Shown here: positions 1 to 8,849 of the stretch, piece by piece
How positions within the stretch are numbered: position 1 is the first letter of the stretch
Layout of the letters: every line of letters starts with the position of its first letter
Source: a virus
DNA: 22,617 bases
Virus record (IMG/VR): IMGVR_UViG_3300018080_000622
Location: 1-22,617 of that record
Reading direction: 5' to 3' (one strand)
Notes under the pieces: model-generated
The model's database searches: none
Told to the model about the DNA's origin: nothing
The model's input: only the letters and a program-made list of their open reading frames with translations
Translations under genes and position numbers: made by a program

Positions 1-89
1 TTGAGTATAATGATCAAGAAGTTACTTTTGTTGATACAAGTGTTCCAAATAATAAGTATTTACAATGGATAGATAATCTGTTTAACTAG
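1..89 (+). CDS. C-terminal fragment of an upstream gene (partial)
   Basis: An open frame enters from the left edge with its first full codon at position 3 and stops at TAG 87-89. It encodes 28 residues beginning EYNDQEVTFVDT and ending YLQWIDNLFN. The next gene starts 25 bases later on the same strand, so this is most likely the end of the preceding structural gene in the same transcription unit. The fragment is too short to assign to a family. The alternative is a chance open frame; the balanced, protein-like composition and the position directly upstream of an operon favour a real gene end. Confidence 0.5.
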   Translation, partial: EYNDQEVTFVDTSVPNNKYLQWIDNLFN

Positions 90-114
90 TACTTTATAAA
101 ATTTAAATATAACT

Positions 115-423
115 ATGGCAAGTTTTGGTAAAAATAGAGGACCTTATGAAATAGATGGAAATGTTTATATCCATAGAGGAAATCCTATATCTACAATTTT
201 GCACTCTGAGGAGTTTGATTTTATTATTCAAAATTTAGAAGAAGCTTATGAATATAACTATATTTATATTTCAGATAGTTTAGAGCACAGACCGGATCTT
301 ATCTCAAATGAAGCTTATGGAACTCCTAAATTTTGGTGGCTAATTATGTTTGTAAATGGAATTACAGACCCTTTTGAAGGTTTTAATATTAATGATAAAA
401 TAAGAATTCCTGTAGTAAAATGA
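115..423 (+). CDS. gp53: gp53-like baseplate wedge protein (LysM-like)
   Basis: A 102-residue protein whose second half (about residues 59-99) has the pattern RPDLIS..AYG.P.FWWLIM..N.I.DPF followed by a short basic strand ending KIRIP. This is the recognisable signature of T4 gp53-type wedge proteins and related LysM-like tail proteins, in which the YG.P..WW segment is the conserved core. T4 gp53 is about twice as long, so this is a minimal version. In T4 the protein helps lock neighbouring wedges around the hub during baseplate assembly. The gene overlaps the hub gene by 4 bases (ATGA at 420-423), which suggests translational coupling. No Shine-Dalgarno sequence precedes the ATG; the 25-base leader is almost entirely A/T. 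The family call is from motif recognition, not a search. Confidence 0.72.
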   Translation: MASFGKNRGPYEIDGNVYIHRGNPISTILHSEEFDFIIQNLEEAYEYNYIYISDSLEHRPDLISNEAYGTPKFWWLIMFVNGITDPFEGFNINDKIRIPVVK

Positions 424-2960
424 ACATTTCTAGTCCACAAATTATTCTTAGTTTTAGTAGGTCTGAAATTAATAAACTATTTGGAGGCTTACCGAGGAAT
501 CCAACTCCTAAACCTACAACTTTTCAATCTTCTGAACAAAATAATGTTAATATAAATTATAATAATGCTGAATTATTTGAGTCTCCCCAAGATGTAAGTG
601 AGTTAGAAGAGTCTGTAATTGTAGGTGATCCCAACTATATCTCAGTAGACGAGATTGATCTAGCAGATCAAAACTCTTCAGAATTATTTCTATTAAAAAA
701 TAGTAGTAATCTTTTATCTTTTACTCATAAGCATAGTACAGAATCTGGTTATGTAATAACTTTAGAAGTAATTGATCCATCTAATGATTTTGAAAAAAGA
801 TTCGTGTCTACCTCGCCTATTGAGGATTTAATAGATTCTTCTCTTTTTAGGGATAATCAAAAGTTTGGAAACCCCTTTGCTGAGGATATTGAAAATTTAA
901 TTAATTCAAATAGTAGACCCACTCTTCAACAAAAAGTATCTAAAGCTAGAGCAAAAGAGTTTAATAATACATTTCAAGAAGCTACTCAAAATCCTAAAGT
1001 TTTGTACTTAGCTTACGGTATTGGAACTAATACTAATTTATGGTCTGGTCCTCATGTTGTTTCTTTAATTGGAGCTAATATTACTTTTGTTGAAGGGTTA
1101 AAAGTTTTAACTTTAGAGTTTATCCCTTCTCCTAATCCTTTTGATATCATAAATGAAAGAAAAGGAGTATTTAATTCTGATGGATTAAAGAATTTTAATT
1201 TTTTAGGATTAACTATTGGAGTTGAAGCTCAAAGTAAAAGCCTTGCTTGGGACTCCTCTGAAAATAAATTTAAATATCAACCCTCATTTGGTTCGTTAGG
1301 TGCTAGATCTGGGGACACAGGAGAAACTAATATAGATGGATTAAATATACACAGAATAATTTGTGATATAGTAAAGGATCTAGTGTATAAGGTAACTGGA
1401 AATCCAAATATCATTGTGCTACTTCCAGACATAAATAAGATATGTAAGGCTAACATAGAAGAGCACATATTTAACCCAGACGCTATCGGGATAGTTCCAA
1501 ATCCTAACACTATCTCTGCTGTAGAGCAAAAAGAGAGAGCAGAAGCAGCAATACAAGCTTCAAACACTATACGAGCTTCTGCTGTAAAAAGATTGAGGGA
1601 GTTAGCTGCTGCTTTTGATTTAGTCTGTTATGAAACATTAGATCAAAACGCTAAACAAAGTACTAGAAAAACGGATAATCCAACTATTCAGTATTACCGT
1701 GAGGTACTAGAATTTGATGATTTTTCAGAAAGACAAGAAAACCATTTAGAAAATCTAAAAATATCTTTTGGAAAAATAATAAAAGAAAAAAACTATTTAC
1801 CAAACCCAAAAGAGGCTTTATTAGAAATAATTAATAAAGTATCTGAGTATTCATCTAATTTTGGTATAGAGTTTAAATTTTTTTATGAAACTAATGTAGA
1901 GCTTATTGAGTTTTGGGTAAACCAAAGTAAGGATCTATGGACCTTTGGTGATAGTCAATCTACCCTTGATAAAACTAAACCGTTCATAATTTTAGGTGAT
2001 TATGGTTTAATTAAAAATTTCTTATATGGAAATATTGAAAATTTAGACTCTACCCCTAGTACTAATGAGCAAAGCTCAGTAAGTCCTCAAATACTAAATC
2101 CTTTAGATAAATATATAGCAACAACCGCATATACCGAGGATGTAAATAATTTAGTTACACCTAAAGTAGATATATCTGTAGGAGACTTTGGAGACATATA
2201 TCAGATTCCAGAGACATTTAAACTTGAACAAGCAGATATAGACAAATTTAAAAAGTATAATATTCCTGTTTTTAGGTTTAACACAGAAAATTCTAATGTT
2301 TTAGAATTAAATATTAAAAAGAATAATATCTATTTTACGATTCTACAGAGTGTTGCTTCTAAAGAACTATCAAGAATAGCAGGCAATACCTTAAGAGGTG
2401 CATTACCTGACAAATATAGAAAACTGGATTTTGCGGATGAAGAGGCAGTTATTCAGTATATTAGAAGTAGGCTAGTTAGTCAAGGTGTTTATGAAGCACA
2501 GATGCCTATAATAAATAAAGTAATTAGGGAATACCTGTCTATAAATGCTACATCTGATCAAAAAGCAGAAGAATATGCTTCCATATTAGCTAACAAGTAT
2601 AAAACAATTGTTGATAATCCTACTCTTAAATTTTATTTAGATCAAACTTTAGCAAAGAATCCGTTAACTATCTATTATGATCTTTTAACAGAGTGTTATA
2701 AACGAGGACTCTTTGAAATTGATATCACAGTGCTACCTAGTTTCTATTTAAGTAATACTTATACATTAGGAAAACTAGTTTTATTACTCGTAAATGATAC
2801 AAAAATAATAAACTCTAAAAGAGAAAAACATTTTAATTTTGGTAATTTTATTTCAGGATTGTACATTATACAAGGATTCTCACATGAAATTGATTCTTCA
2901 AACTGTGTAAGTAGGCTTAAGCTTGTCAGACTTCCTTTAGCGGGACTAAACCAACAATGA
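420..2960 (+). CDS. Large baseplate hub-like protein (gp27/gpD type)
   Basis: An 846-residue protein placed between the gp53-like and spike genes, where hub proteins usually lie. Residues about 97-120 form a strand pair resembling the first hub barrel (FTHKH...GYVITLEVID). The C-terminus has two typical hub signatures: an IDITVLPSFYLS segment near residues 765-790, like the 'TLP.F' strand of hub proteins, and FISGLYIIQGFSHEID...SRLKLVRL near 810-840, like the last barrel strands. Between them, residues about 367-399 are a charged alpha-helical stretch and residues 400-760 are not recognisable. T4 gp27 and phage Mu or P2 hubs are about 350-400 residues, so this one is roughly twice the usual size. 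Its role would be to form the trimeric collar that joins tail tube and spike. It overlaps the spike gene by 4 bases (ATGA at 2957). Confidence 0.6.
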   Translation: MNISSPQIILSFSRSEINKLFGGLPRNPTPKPTTFQSSEQNNVNINYNNAELFESPQDVSELEESVIVGDPNYISVDEIDLADQNSSELFLLKNSSNLLSFTHKHSTESGYVITLEVIDPSNDFEKRFVSTSPIEDLIDSSLFRDNQKFGNPFAEDIENLINSNSRPTLQQKVSKARAKEFNNTFQEATQNPKVLYLAYGIGTNTNLWSGPHVVSLIGANITFVEGLKVLTLEFIPSPNPFDIINERKGVFNSDGLKNFNFLGLTIGVEAQSKSLAWDSSENKFKYQPSFGSLGARSGDTGETNIDGLNIHRIICDIVKDLVYKVTGNPNIIVLLPDINKICKANIEEHIFNPDAIGIVPNPNTISAVEQKERAEAAIQASNTIRASAVKRLRELAAAFDLVCYETLDQNAKQSTRKTDNPTIQYYREVLEFDDFSERQENHLENLKISFGKIIKEKNYLPNPKEALLEIINKVSEYSSNFGIEFKFFYETNVELIEFWVNQSKDLWTFGDSQSTLDKTKPFIILGDYGLIKNFLYGNIENLDSTPSTNEQSSVSPQILNPLDKYIATTAYTEDVNNLVTPKVDISVGDFGDIYQIPETFKLEQADIDKFKKYNIPVFRFNTENSNVLELNIKKNNIYFTILQSVASKELSRIAGNTLRGALPDKYRKLDFADEEAVIQYIRSRLVSQGVYEAQMPIINKVIREYLSINATSDQKAEEYASILANKYKTIVDNPTLKFYLDQTLAKNPLTIYYDLLTECYKRGLFEIDITVLPSFYLSNTYTLGKLVLLLVNDTKIINSKREKHFNFGNFISGLYIIQGFSHEIDSSNCVSRLKLVRLPLAGLNQQ

Positions 2961-4060
2961 ATATAGTAATAGCAACTCTAAGAGAGCCTTTTGACCCAGC
3001 AGGAGATGGATATCTTTCTGTAACAATAGACAAAGAAGGCGGAACTAACCAGCCAGTTAGTGTTAATCCTACTAGTATCTTTGCTTCAGGTAAGGGTATT
3101 ATAAAAGCACCTTCAATGGTTAGAGGAACTCGTATATTAATAGTAAAACCTGAAAATGATTCTGAATATTATTTTCTAACGGCAACATTTAAAAAAGGTG
3201 TAGAAAATGAAGGGCCAAAAGATGCATTAAATAATGCTGTTGGAAGGGCTTTCTTAACTGGGGATAGAACGACGACGATAGCTCAAGGTTCCGGTAGAGA
3301 TAACTCTTTATTATTACAAAATCAAGCCGGAGTAGGATTAGAGATGAATCATATATTTAATAAAAAATTCAGATCTAAATATATAAAAATGTTTACTCCT
3401 TCTGGGAAAAGAGTAATTCTTCAAGATTCTCCTACTATTGATTCCATAGTTATAGATACAGGTAAAGATAGCTATCTAGCTCTGACAGGAGATACTGAAA
3501 TGGTTACTAAGCCCAAGAGGGGATTAGAGGCTAAAACTAATGGAACACAAAGGTTTACCTCTACAGCGGGCTCCATAGACATCTCTGTTAAAGAGGGACA
3601 AGATCTAAGCATATCAAACCACTCTTTTGGCTTTAGACCTCCAATCACAAACCCTCTAAGGACAGGTAACGTGAACATACAATCTGACTGGGGAGACGTA
3701 AATATTATGCAATCAGTATCTCCAGCGGGTAAGATTTTCCTGGAGTGTCAAAACGTAGCAGGAGGAGATCAATTAATACAATTAAGAACAGCACCAACGC
3801 CTGTTAATAAGATTAAGTTGTCTACTGGAACAGTAGAAATTGATGCTACTACAATAAATATAAATGCCATAGATAGTATAAATTTAAATGCTACTGGAGC
3901 AATAAACTTACTTGGAGGTATCATCAACATGAGAGCCTTAACTACTGTAAATATAGATGGAATTACTGGCCTGTTTTTAAATTCAGGAACAGCAAACATA
4001 CCCCCATCTACACCAACCCCGCCTGTGGTAAATAAGTATCCTTTAGGGATAGAAAAATAG
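2957..4060 (+). CDS. Baseplate central spike, gp5/VgrG-like, with beta-helical needle
   Basis: A 367-residue protein with three visible parts. Residues 1-80 look like the OB-fold at the base of spikes (IVIATLREPFDPAG..YLSVTI... YYFLTATF). Residues about 145-180 carry the FTPSGKRVILQDS...IVIDTG pattern, resembling the 'T.sGh.I..DDt' strands that precede the needle in VgrG-type spikes. Residues about 237-345 alternate polar and aliphatic residues in short strands (VEIDATTININAIDSINL, then further similar units), as expected for an intertwined triple beta-helix. The end is Pro-rich (IPPSTPTPP) and polar. I see no lysozyme domain like that of T4 gp5, and no PAAR tip. The product would be the cell-puncturing device docked on the hub encoded just upstream. 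The stop codon overlaps the Shine-Dalgarno of the next gene. Confidence 0.75.
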   Translation: MNIVIATLREPFDPAGDGYLSVTIDKEGGTNQPVSVNPTSIFASGKGIIKAPSMVRGTRILIVKPENDSEYYFLTATFKKGVENEGPKDALNNAVGRAFLTGDRTTTIAQGSGRDNSLLLQNQAGVGLEMNHIFNKKFRSKYIKMFTPSGKRVILQDSPTIDSIVIDTGKDSYLALTGDTEMVTKPKRGLEAKTNGTQRFTSTAGSIDISVKEGQDLSISNHSFGFRPPITNPLRTGNVNIQSDWGDVNIMQSVSPAGKIFLECQNVAGGDQLIQLRTAPTPVNKIKLSTGTVEIDATTININAIDSINLNATGAINLLGGIINMRALTTVNIDGITGLFLNSGTANIPPSTPTPPVVNKYPLGIEK

Positions 4061-4064
4061 GAGA
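4059..4064 (+). promoter_or_regulatory. Shine-Dalgarno site of the LamG-domain gene
   Basis: AGGAGA, 8 bases before ATG 4073, sharing its first two bases with the TAG stop of the spike gene. It is the only textbook ribosome binding site in the window and supports the chosen start. Most other genes here begin at a stop/start overlap without such a motif. Confidence 0.75.
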
Positions 4065-4072
4065 ATTTGTAA

Positions 4073-6802
4073 ATGGCTGGAATTGACGCGGAAGCTTTTT
4101 TAAAAGGGAATATCCCTAATATCGGAGGCGGTAGCTCCGAATTTAATACCAATATAGCGTTACAGGAGCTTGCTCAAGGACAAGATATTTTAGGAGCTAT
4201 TGGTGGAGGTTTTGGACTACCCAGTTGTCTACTAAACTTAACAGAAGGCTTACTAGATTTATTACCAACTCCAGTTCTAGCTTCTATACAAGCTTCTATT
4301 TTATATGCCAAAAATCTAGCAAATGATTTCATTTCTAGATTTATGAATTTTATTTTTGAAAAAACAGGAATCTTAGAATTTGACTCCGATTTAGGTTTAG
4401 TTAGGCTTAAATCAGATAATGAACTATTAACTGGAATTGCTGATATTATCGGTTTGATACAGGCAGTAGCTTCTTTTGCTGGAACTTTATATGCTAATAT
4501 TTTAGATATAGCTCAACAGATTGATGAGATTGCTGACTGTCTACAAAGTTTAAGGTCTACAGAGGCATATAAGCATGGAGCTTCTAATAACGATGATTAT
4601 AATTTATCAACTGAAGAGAGGCTACAACTGTATGAGAGCCGCTTTGGCGCTGCTGCTGAAAGCCTGTACTACACTAGAGAGTTTGTAAATCGTTGCGATA
4701 AAGTTCTATCTGATATTGATAAAATTTTAGCAGCTAGGGCGTTAAACCCAGATCTAGAGCCCTGTTTTTCAGATTCTAAAGAGTTAGATGAAGTTTTAGC
4801 AAATACCACGTTTAAAAGATGTTCTCCTAAAGATCCTGGACTACCAACGGGTGAGGTTTTTAGACTTACTTATGGACCTCCTGTAACTTCAAACGGCCAG
4901 TATGTCCTTACTTCAGACGGTCTTTATTATGATTCCCGCTCTGGGGGCCTAGATCCCATTTACCTAAGTATTTCGGGAATTATCCCTCCTGGAGACAAGT
5001 GGAAGTATGACTATGACCCTAATCTTGGAGGCAAGGGAGATGCTATCTCCATAAAATCATTAAATACCTTTACAGATAATATTTTTGATATTACAAGAAT
5101 TGATGATAGTGTAGGATTACAACAGTATTACGATAAAGACCACTTTTTACTAACTCTTAAACAGCAGAGAGAAAAGAACCTATACGATTTATCCTCTCAA
5201 CTAACGGAGTATATTACAACCTACGGTGAAGACTCTTCTGTAGTAAAAAATCAACGATTATTAATTCAATCAGAAATATTTAATTACAATACAAAAATTA
5301 ATAAAAGAAAAAAACAAATAGAGATTTTTGTTAAAGTACCACAAATCTATGCTGATAGTTCTGAGGCGGTGGTCACGCCTGGGAAGGTTCCGATTAACGA
5401 TTTTTCCTTATTAGAAAAATATAACTTAGAAGTTGATCTAGAAAAACAAAAAGCATTAACCTTAACTCATGCTGATGTAGTAGGTATTGTTCTTCCTATT
5501 GATCCTAAGTATAGCCAGTCATCAGCCAAAGCGCCCTCTATAGGCTTTTCACATCTATATGTTCCTAAAATAGGAAAAGGTTCAATGGTTTATGAACCCT
5601 CTGGAACAAGTAGTGCTAAAGTGCTTTCCCTGACTGATGAGTTGGTAACGGATGGATTATTTGCTATTTATAACTTTTTAGATACAACTGTTACTTTACC
5701 TTCTTCTACAAATTTTAATTCTTTAAACTGTGCTTCTCAAGATACTTACAATAACGCACAACTAATAAGCACTAATCCTAGTAATGTTTATTTTTCAGGA
5801 ATTAGTATTCCTTATTTTGAAGGCTTAGTAAAAAATAAATCTTCATTCCCACAAGGAGCTTCAGCACTTGGTAGCGTTCTTAGACTACCGGACACTCCTG
5901 AGTTTAATAACCTAGCTTACTCTAGATCTGGGTTTACGATGGAGTGTTGGGTTCATGTTCCAAACATAATGGATGCTGAAACTGGATGGTTAAGTGGAAC
6001 TACTTCATCCTTGACAAAGGTTTTATTGGCAAATGAAAATGTGGGTGTCGCTTCTGGAGTTACCTCTACGGATCATTTAGGAAATATCCGAGATTTAGAC
6101 TTCCTAGACAACGATAAGTCTAGCTCCTATGTTAGAGGTTTAGTTTGTGGGTTTACTAGAGATAGACGAATTACTCAAGAGTCTGTAGGATACAGTAATG
6201 ATAATGCGGACAATGATCCTGTATCTTCACTTAGCTTTTTCTTAGCACCTACAAGGTCAAGAGATGCAAGCTCCCTGTCTTGGATAAATAATGATGAATG
6301 TCAGGACTTTGAGAGCTTCTATAAAATGAAAGTAGATTTATCAGCAAATGAACTTATTGGAAATGTTTCTTCTCAGTTTGTTCTTATTGATATCTCTGTA
6401 GACCCTGATGCTAATGCCATCACATTCTATGCTGATGGACAGGTTATAGCTACATCCTCTATAACAGATGTTTTTGGAGTAGACATAGGCCAATCATTAA
6501 ATGTTCCATCCTTTAAGAAGCCTAATAGTTTTGAATACTCTGAAGATACAGTAGATGGTCCTTCTACCCTAAAAACAGGCCCTAAGTTAGACCCATTCTA
6601 CACTCCCTGGATTGTCGGTGGAGGATGGACTGATGGGATGTATGCTTCTGGAAACTTTATGGGTGGGGATCGAGGAGGTGTTGTGAGCGGTCTTCGTGGT
6701 CATGTTGGAAGTTTAAAGTTTTACTCTAAACCTCTAGATACTGATGAAGTATTAAAAAACTACAACGCTCAAAAAGGATTATTTAAAAATATTCAAGTAT
6801 AA
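4073..6802 (+). CDS. Baseplate-cluster protein with C-terminal LamG/concanavalin-like domain
   Basis: A 909-residue protein between the spike and gp25-like genes. Residues about 45-160 are alpha-helical and strongly hydrophobic in patches (for example near 116-150), without a clear signal peptide. Residues about 356-420 are a charged helical stretch likely to form a coiled coil. The C-terminal region (about 527-905) has LamG/concanavalin-A-like signatures: DGLFAIYNF at 527-535, FTMECWVHVP at 621-630, a central FYADGQ strand, and a closing GHVGSLKFYSKPLDTDEVLKNYNA at 876-899, matching the 'G.ig.v.iY...L...Ei..nYn' end of the family. Such domains usually bind carbohydrate or protein. It is preceded by the best ribosome binding site of the window and overlaps the gp25-like gene by one base. 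The N-terminal two-thirds is unrecognised; a structural role in the tail tip or hub is inferred from position. Confidence 0.62.
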   Translation: MAGIDAEAFLKGNIPNIGGGSSEFNTNIALQELAQGQDILGAIGGGFGLPSCLLNLTEGLLDLLPTPVLASIQASILYAKNLANDFISRFMNFIFEKTGILEFDSDLGLVRLKSDNELLTGIADIIGLIQAVASFAGTLYANILDIAQQIDEIADCLQSLRSTEAYKHGASNNDDYNLSTEERLQLYESRFGAAAESLYYTREFVNRCDKVLSDIDKILAARALNPDLEPCFSDSKELDEVLANTTFKRCSPKDPGLPTGEVFRLTYGPPVTSNGQYVLTSDGLYYDSRSGGLDPIYLSISGIIPPGDKWKYDYDPNLGGKGDAISIKSLNTFTDNIFDITRIDDSVGLQQYYDKDHFLLTLKQQREKNLYDLSSQLTEYITTYGEDSSVVKNQRLLIQSEIFNYNTKINKRKKQIEIFVKVPQIYADSSEAVVTPGKVPINDFSLLEKYNLEVDLEKQKALTLTHADVVGIVLPIDPKYSQSSAKAPSIGFSHLYVPKIGKGSMVYEPSGTSSAKVLSLTDELVTDGLFAIYNFLDTTVTLPSSTNFNSLNCASQDTYNNAQLISTNPSNVYFSGISIPYFEGLVKNKSSFPQGASALGSVLRLPDTPEFNNLAYSRSGFTMECWVHVPNIMDAETGWLSGTTSSLTKVLLANENVGVASGVTSTDHLGNIRDLDFLDNDKSSSYVRGLVCGFTRDRRITQESVGYSNDNADNDPVSSLSFFLAPTRSRDASSLSWINNDECQDFESFYKMKVDLSANELIGNVSSQFVLIDISVDPDANAITFYADGQVIATSSITDVFGVDIGQSLNVPSFKKPNSFEYSEDTVDGPSTLKTGPKLDPFYTPWIVGGGWTDGMYASGNFMGGDRGGVVSGLRGHVGSLKFYSKPLDTDEVLKNYNAQKGLFKNIQV

Positions 6803-7263
6803 TGGCATACAGTAATACAGTAAATGTTTATGGAGTAAAATCTCCTAGCTTTATAGAAAAATCTTTTACTTCTAAAAAGAAGAGAACTGTAGGACTTGCT
6901 TTTCCTTTAGGAAAAGCTAGACAAGAACTTTTTAAGCAAAGGTCTGGTGTTGAGTTAGTAAAAGACGCAATTACACAACTAATAAAAACTAGAAAAGGGG
7001 AAAGGATTATGTTGCCTAGTTTTGGTTGTAATTTAGATGCGTATTTATTTCAACCATTAGATGAAACTACATTTAACGGCATCAAACAAGAAATTCTAAC
7101 ATCTTTTGAAAGATATATAGTAGGAGCTAGAATCTTAAAACTAACCGTACTCCCCTTGGGGGAGGCAGGTCCATTAGGAGGAAACTCTTTAAAGATTACG
7201 CTAAGAGTTCGATTGGAAGAGGACGACTTAGCAATTTTTGATATACCTATAACATTATCATGA
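6802..7263 (+). CDS. gp25: gp25-like baseplate wedge protein (GPW/gp25 family)
   Basis: A 153-residue protein with the family hallmarks: V.LVKDAITQLIKTRKGERIMLP.FG at about residues 50-75, a helix with PLDETTFNGIKQEI at 86-98, and a final strand pair including KLTVLP and LKITLRVRLE. T4 gp25 and type VI secretion TssE are of similar size. In those systems the protein sits in the wedge, binds the gp6/TssF-like protein and templates sheath polymerisation. The usual Glu-Pro-Arg motif before the strand pair appears here as Gly-Ala-Arg (108-110), if the alignment by eye is right. The first 35 residues are a basic extension (SKKKR). The start ATG overlaps the previous stop (TAATG) and the gene ends in an ATGA overlap with the gp6-like gene. 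Confidence 0.87.
   Translation: MAYSNTVNVYGVKSPSFIEKSFTSKKKRTVGLAFPLGKARQELFKQRSGVELVKDAITQLIKTRKGERIMLPSFGCNLDAYLFQPLDETTFNGIKQEILTSFERYIVGARILKLTVLPLGEAGPLGGNSLKITLRVRLEEDDLAIFDIPITLS
7150..7164 (+). repeat. Short GC-rich inverted repeat inside the gp25-like gene
   Basis: CTCCCC TTG GGGGAG: a perfect 6-bp stem with a 3-base loop, unusually G/C-rich for this AT-rich sequence. It encodes the LPLGE at residues 117-121 of the gp25-like protein. No T-run follows, so it does not look like an intrinsic terminator. It could simply reflect local codon choice. Confidence 0.5.
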
Positions 7264-8849
7264 ACTTATCAGGAACCGTACAATCAGATTACCTAAAGCT
7301 TAGTACCCTACCATTATTAAAAAGAAAAAATTTAATTAATTTTTCTAATAATGATTTTATAGCTATTAGGGAATCCTTGATTAATTACGCTAAGGCGGCA
7401 TACCCAGGCGAGTATGAATATTTTGTTGAATCCGATTTAGGTATGATGTTTATTGAAATGATAGCATACCTAGGTTCAGTAATGTCTCTTAAAGCGGATA
7501 TGTTAGCTAATGAAAATTATCTATCTACAGCGATTCAAAGAAAAAGTATATCAAAGCTCCTTAGACTTTTAGGAGTAAGAATGAGAGGACCTTTATCCGC
7601 CGCATCAGATGCTCAGTTAGTTTTATCTAATACTCCTGGTGGTCAGTTTACTATAAATGCACAGGATCGTGTATTCTCTGTAAACTCCCCAGAGGACGGA
7701 GGTGTTGTCAATTATACCTTATACACAGTTACAAATGGATTAGTTAACAACTTACCCTCAGATACTGGAGATTTAACGATAAGGACTCTTAATTCGTCTA
7801 ACCCTACAACCAATACAATTTATGATAATTTAGCATTTCAAGAGGGGTCTTTAGTTACAGAGCGTGGAAGCTTTAACTCCTCAGAATCCTTAAAAAGTAT
7901 TGTACTAAACGAAGGTCCTGTCATTGATGGAAGTGTACAGATTTATATTACTTCTAATGATTCTGATGTAGAGGGTGCTTATACTGAAGTAGAAAGTTTA
8001 TTTTTCGCTTCGGGTACAAATGAAAGAATATTTGAAATTTCATATGATGATAATTACAATGCTACCGTTTTATTTGGAGATGGCAGAGTAGGAATAAACC
8101 CAGACAGCACTAGCACTTACTTTATCGCCTACAGAGTAGGTGGAGGGACTAGGGGCAATATTCCAAAAAACCTAATTAATACTACAATCAATACAAGCCT
8201 AGCTCCAACCATTACAGCAACAATTACAAATTCAAGTTTAGCTACTGGTGGACAAAATGCAGAAACAGTAGACCAAGCTAGATCCTACGCTCCTTTAACT
8301 TTTAGGCGGCAAGATCGCTTAGTTACTTTAGACGATTATCAAGTTTTTGCTAATCAATTTATAAGCACCTGGGGTTCAGTTGGAAAAGCTAAGGCTGTTA
8401 CAAGAAAAGCGTACTGTTCGGCTAATATAATTGATATATATGTTTTAGAAAGAGCTAATAATCTTCAACTTCAAAAAGCTACTACAAACTTTAAAACAAA
8501 TTTATTAAATGCTATCAACAAAAAGAAAATGGCAACAGACGAAATTGTTATTGTTGATGGGTTGTTAAGAACTATTGATTTAGTAGTAACTATAAAAGTA
8601 GATGAAGAGCAGAAACCAAATCAAGTCTCAATATTAAATAAGGTAAGAGATAAAATATTAAATTATATGAATGTGGATAATATTTCTTTTGGTGATGCTT
8701 TAAGAATTGCTGAGTTAAATAGAGAAATATTTGAAATTGAAGAGGTACGGTATTCAACCTTAGATAATGTTGAACAAGATATTCAAGTAGGATTTAATGA
8801 AATAATTCAACTTAATAATTTAACTATCAATATAGACTTCTTAGCATAA
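7260..8849 (+). CDS. gp6: gp6-like baseplate wedge protein (baseplate J family)
   Basis: A 529-residue protein with clear baseplate J/gp6 features. Residues 58-91 read SDLGMMFIEMIAYLGSVM..KADMLANENYLSTA, the conserved 'D.G.mliel.A...e.l.y..d..ane.yL.tA' helix pair, followed by the 'LL..LGVRM' segment at 100-108. Near 272-306 come FGDGR.G and YRVGGGTRGNIP, and near 328-367 the TGGQNAETVDQARSYAPLTFRRQDRLVTLDDY stretch, all typical of the family core. T4 gp6 is 660 residues, so this is somewhat shorter. In phage baseplates the protein dimerises and forms the inner ring that triggers sheath contraction, with gp25 and gp7/I partners. Start overlaps the gp25-like stop (ATGA); the stop overlaps the next start (TAATG), consistent with coupled, stoichiometric synthesis. 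Confidence 0.88.
   Translation: MNLSGTVQSDYLKLSTLPLLKRKNLINFSNNDFIAIRESLINYAKAAYPGEYEYFVESDLGMMFIEMIAYLGSVMSLKADMLANENYLSTAIQRKSISKLLRLLGVRMRGPLSAASDAQLVLSNTPGGQFTINAQDRVFSVNSPEDGGVVNYTLYTVTNGLVNNLPSDTGDLTIRTLNSSNPTTNTIYDNLAFQEGSLVTERGSFNSSESLKSIVLNEGPVIDGSVQIYITSNDSDVEGAYTEVESLFFASGTNERIFEISYDDNYNATVLFGDGRVGINPDSTSTYFIAYRVGGGTRGNIPKNLINTTINTSLAPTITATITNSSLATGGQNAETVDQARSYAPLTFRRQDRLVTLDDYQVFANQFISTWGSVGKAKAVTRKAYCSANIIDIYVLERANNLQLQKATTNFKTNLLNAINKKKMATDEIVIVDGLLRTIDLVVTIKVDEEQKPNQVSILNKVRDKILNYMNVDNISFGDALRIAELNREIFEIEEVRYSTLDNVEQDIQVGFNEIIQLNNLTINIDFLA

Noticed and set aside
90-114. T4-like late promoter (TATAAATA) before the gp53-like gene
   Set aside because: The leader has TATAAAAT and TTAAATAT, each imperfect, in a stretch that is nearly all A/T; chance matches are expected.
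1780-1800. A-rich run in the hub gene as a programmed frameshift site
   Set aside because: The frame continues without interruption for the whole gene and the alternative frames close quickly; A-runs are common here because of low GC.
3769-4152. Antisense open frame of 127 codons (and shorter antisense frames at 1277-1567, 3472-3678, 17736-18005, 18089-18331, 20330-20762, 22078-22278)
   Set aside because: Each lies opposite a well-supported gene, has no recognisable domain or start context, and shows shadow composition.
115-8849. Extracellular contractile injection system or tailocin instead of a phage
   Set aside because: Hub, spike, gp25, gp6 and wedge genes are shared with such systems, and no capsid gene is in view. 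The gp53-like gene and several giant adhesin-type genes favour a phage, but the window alone cannot settle it.
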